A stretch of 12,820 nt of DNA from CBCPNA01 sp965120415 (GTDB taxonomy: Bacteria; Bacillota; Clostridia; Lachnospirales; CAG-274), in contig CBCPNA010000077.1 of the NCBI GenBank assembly GCA_965120415.1, forward strand, positions 1 through 12,820. The letters run 5' to 3'. Positions 12,145-12,820 of the stretch are shown piece after piece. Each line of letters starts with the position of its first letter. Position 1 is the first letter of the stretch. A model generated the notes under the pieces. It did no database searches. It saw only the letters and a list, made by a program, of their open reading frames with translations, and was not told the origin of the DNA. A program made the translations under genes and the position numbers.

Positions 12145-12174
12145 ATTATAGCACACAGCCATATGCGTTGTAAA
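12145..12174 (-). promoter_or_regulatory. Promoter of the antitoxin RNA
   Basis: Minus strand TTTACA (12174-12169), 18-bp spacer, TATAAT (12150-12145). The start would be near 12138. The -35 has one mismatch to consensus. Confidence 0.85.
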
Positions 12175-12203
12175 GTCATTAAATTATCTTTTTTACAAAA
12201 ATT

Positions 12204-12236
12204 AGTGTATTAGCTTTTAAGCCTAATACACTTTTT
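12204..12236. terminator. Hairpin terminator
   Basis: AGTGTATTAG (12204-12213) pairs perfectly with CTAATACACT (12223-12232), loop 9 nt, followed by TTTTT on plus and by TAATTTTTG on minus. It lies just after the stop of the decayed minus-strand frame (12255-12383) and may be the old terminator of that gene, or a second stop for toxin read-through. Confidence 0.8.
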
Positions 12237-12254
12237 ATTTATAATTTATAAATT

Positions 12255-12383
12255 CTAAGCGTTGCACATAAAATCTGTTACTTGCTCATCTCAATAAAAT
12301 ATAGCATAGCTATTTTCATTGCCAGATGTATAAACAGCCAAAATATCCTATATTATTTCTTTTGAAAACTCTTCGGCAAACAT
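12255..12383 (-). pseudogene. Possible decayed gene fragment, 43 codons with two internal stops
   Basis: One minus-strand frame reads like protein despite two internal stops: MFAEEFSKEII, stop TAG, DILAVYTSGNENSYAIFY, stop TGA, DEQVTDFMCNA, final stop TAG. The residue mix (E, D, G, A, V) differs from the N/K/I/F chance translation of the surrounding AT-rich DNA, and local GC is higher. The frame also stays open for about 20 codons upstream of the ATG. No ribosome site precedes it, and a terminator stands in the right place behind it. I do not recognise the parent family. The gap 12045-12573 holds no other gene-like signal besides this and the antitoxin parts. Confidence 0.35.
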
Positions 12384-12573
12384 GAAAATACTATTTGTAA
12401 TTGTTAAAATTAAATATATAGTATATATTTGAATTTCATTTTGTTATTAAATAGGCTCATAAAAATATAATACATTTTCATAATAATAGATATTTAATTT
12501 AACGCTAAAGACAAGTCACATTTTTATAATTTATGAATAATATAAAATATAAATAAAGTTTGGAGGTAAAAAA

Positions 12574-12820
12574 ATGAAATGTAATGATTCAAATTGTATA
12601 TCTTATGAAGAATTTATTAAAGTTTCACAATTGGCTAGAGCTTATGTTCCTGTACAAAAATTTTGTGGGGTACTTGATTTAAACGAAGGGCTTTTAAAAG
12701 GCACTGTATTTAAACCCCTTGTTAGCCCTTATTCTAAAGGAGATAATCTTATAATGAATGATACTTCTTGTAATGAAAATAACCAAAATAGATTTTGTAA
12801 TAAAAACAAAAAATTTTTTT
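12574..12820 (+). CDS. cotJA: Spore coat associated protein CotJA, 3' end outside the window
   Basis: The first 82 codons are present and the frame runs off the right edge. The core LARAYVPVQKFCGVLDLNEG (20-39) followed by LLKGTVFKPLVSPY (40-53) is the CotJA pattern (aromatic V-P-x-Q, then G-L-x-x-G-T-x-F and P-Y), known from cotJ operons of spore formers, where CotJA is needed with CotJC for assembly into the coat. The N-terminus has two cysteines (C3, C8) and the tail beyond 58 is N-rich. Usual members are about 70-90 residues, so the end is probably just outside the window. The start is set by GGAGG 8-9 nt upstream. Upstream TCACATT (12516-12522) resembles a sigma-E -35, but the -10 (AATAATAT at 12536-12543) is poor. 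cotJB and cotJC would be expected to follow. Confidence 0.82.
   Translation, partial: MKCNDSNCISYEEFIKVSQLARAYVPVQKFCGVLDLNEGLLKGTVFKPLVSPYSKGDNLIMNDTSCNENNQNRFCNKNKKFF

Overview
The window looks like a chromosomal segment of a very AT-rich, spore-forming Gram-positive anaerobe of the class Clostridia. The evidence is the strong AT bias in every gene, Shine-Dalgarno sites of the AGGAGG type before nearly all genes, sigma-A promoters, lipobox lipoproteins, a CotJA-type spore coat gene cut by the right edge, a YaaL/DUF2508 gene, and a Hol_Tox-like type I toxin typical of Firmicutes. No phage structural genes, transposase or CRISPR array were seen.

Left part (1-2300): two consecutive transcription units share almost the same leader (about 250-270 nt) and the same terminator hairpin but carry different reading frames, one of 81 aa (coiled coil) and one of 269 aa (unknown fold plus coiled coil and Q/E-rich tail). 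A 22-bp perfect palindrome lies upstream of the first unit. Next come a candidate small RNA and a tRNA-Arg(CCG) on the minus strand with a clear promoter.

Middle (2300-8750): a DUF2508 gene and a rhomboid protease gene read rightwards, with a 20-bp direct repeat between them. Convergent to these is a leftward block: SAM-dependent methyltransferase, Hsp33 (hslO), a poly-HAMP chemoreceptor-like protein that has lost the signalling tip, a YfcE-type phosphodiesterase and a HAD-IB phosphatase. Spacing of 11-17 nt links methyltransferase-hslO and receptor-YfcE-HAD; 68 nt separate hslO from the receptor gene.

Right part (8750-12820): two leftward lipoprotein genes, one with a C-terminal 11-residue tandem repeat and one an amino-acid-type ABC substrate-binding protein with its own promoter and terminator but no transporter partner. 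Divergent from these is an MFS efflux-type transporter. A compact type I toxin-antitoxin locus follows: a 29-aa hydrophobic toxin with consensus promoter and an SD-hiding hairpin, faced by an antisense RNA with its own promoter, both meeting at a shared terminator. A decayed minus-strand gene fragment with a terminator and the start of cotJA close the window.

The most interesting signals are the duplicated-flank cassettes with unlike ORFs, the toxin-antitoxin locus with its unusual inverted (not direct) repeat at the two RNA 5' ends, and the tipless receptor. Function assignments come from reading motifs by eye; no database search was possible.
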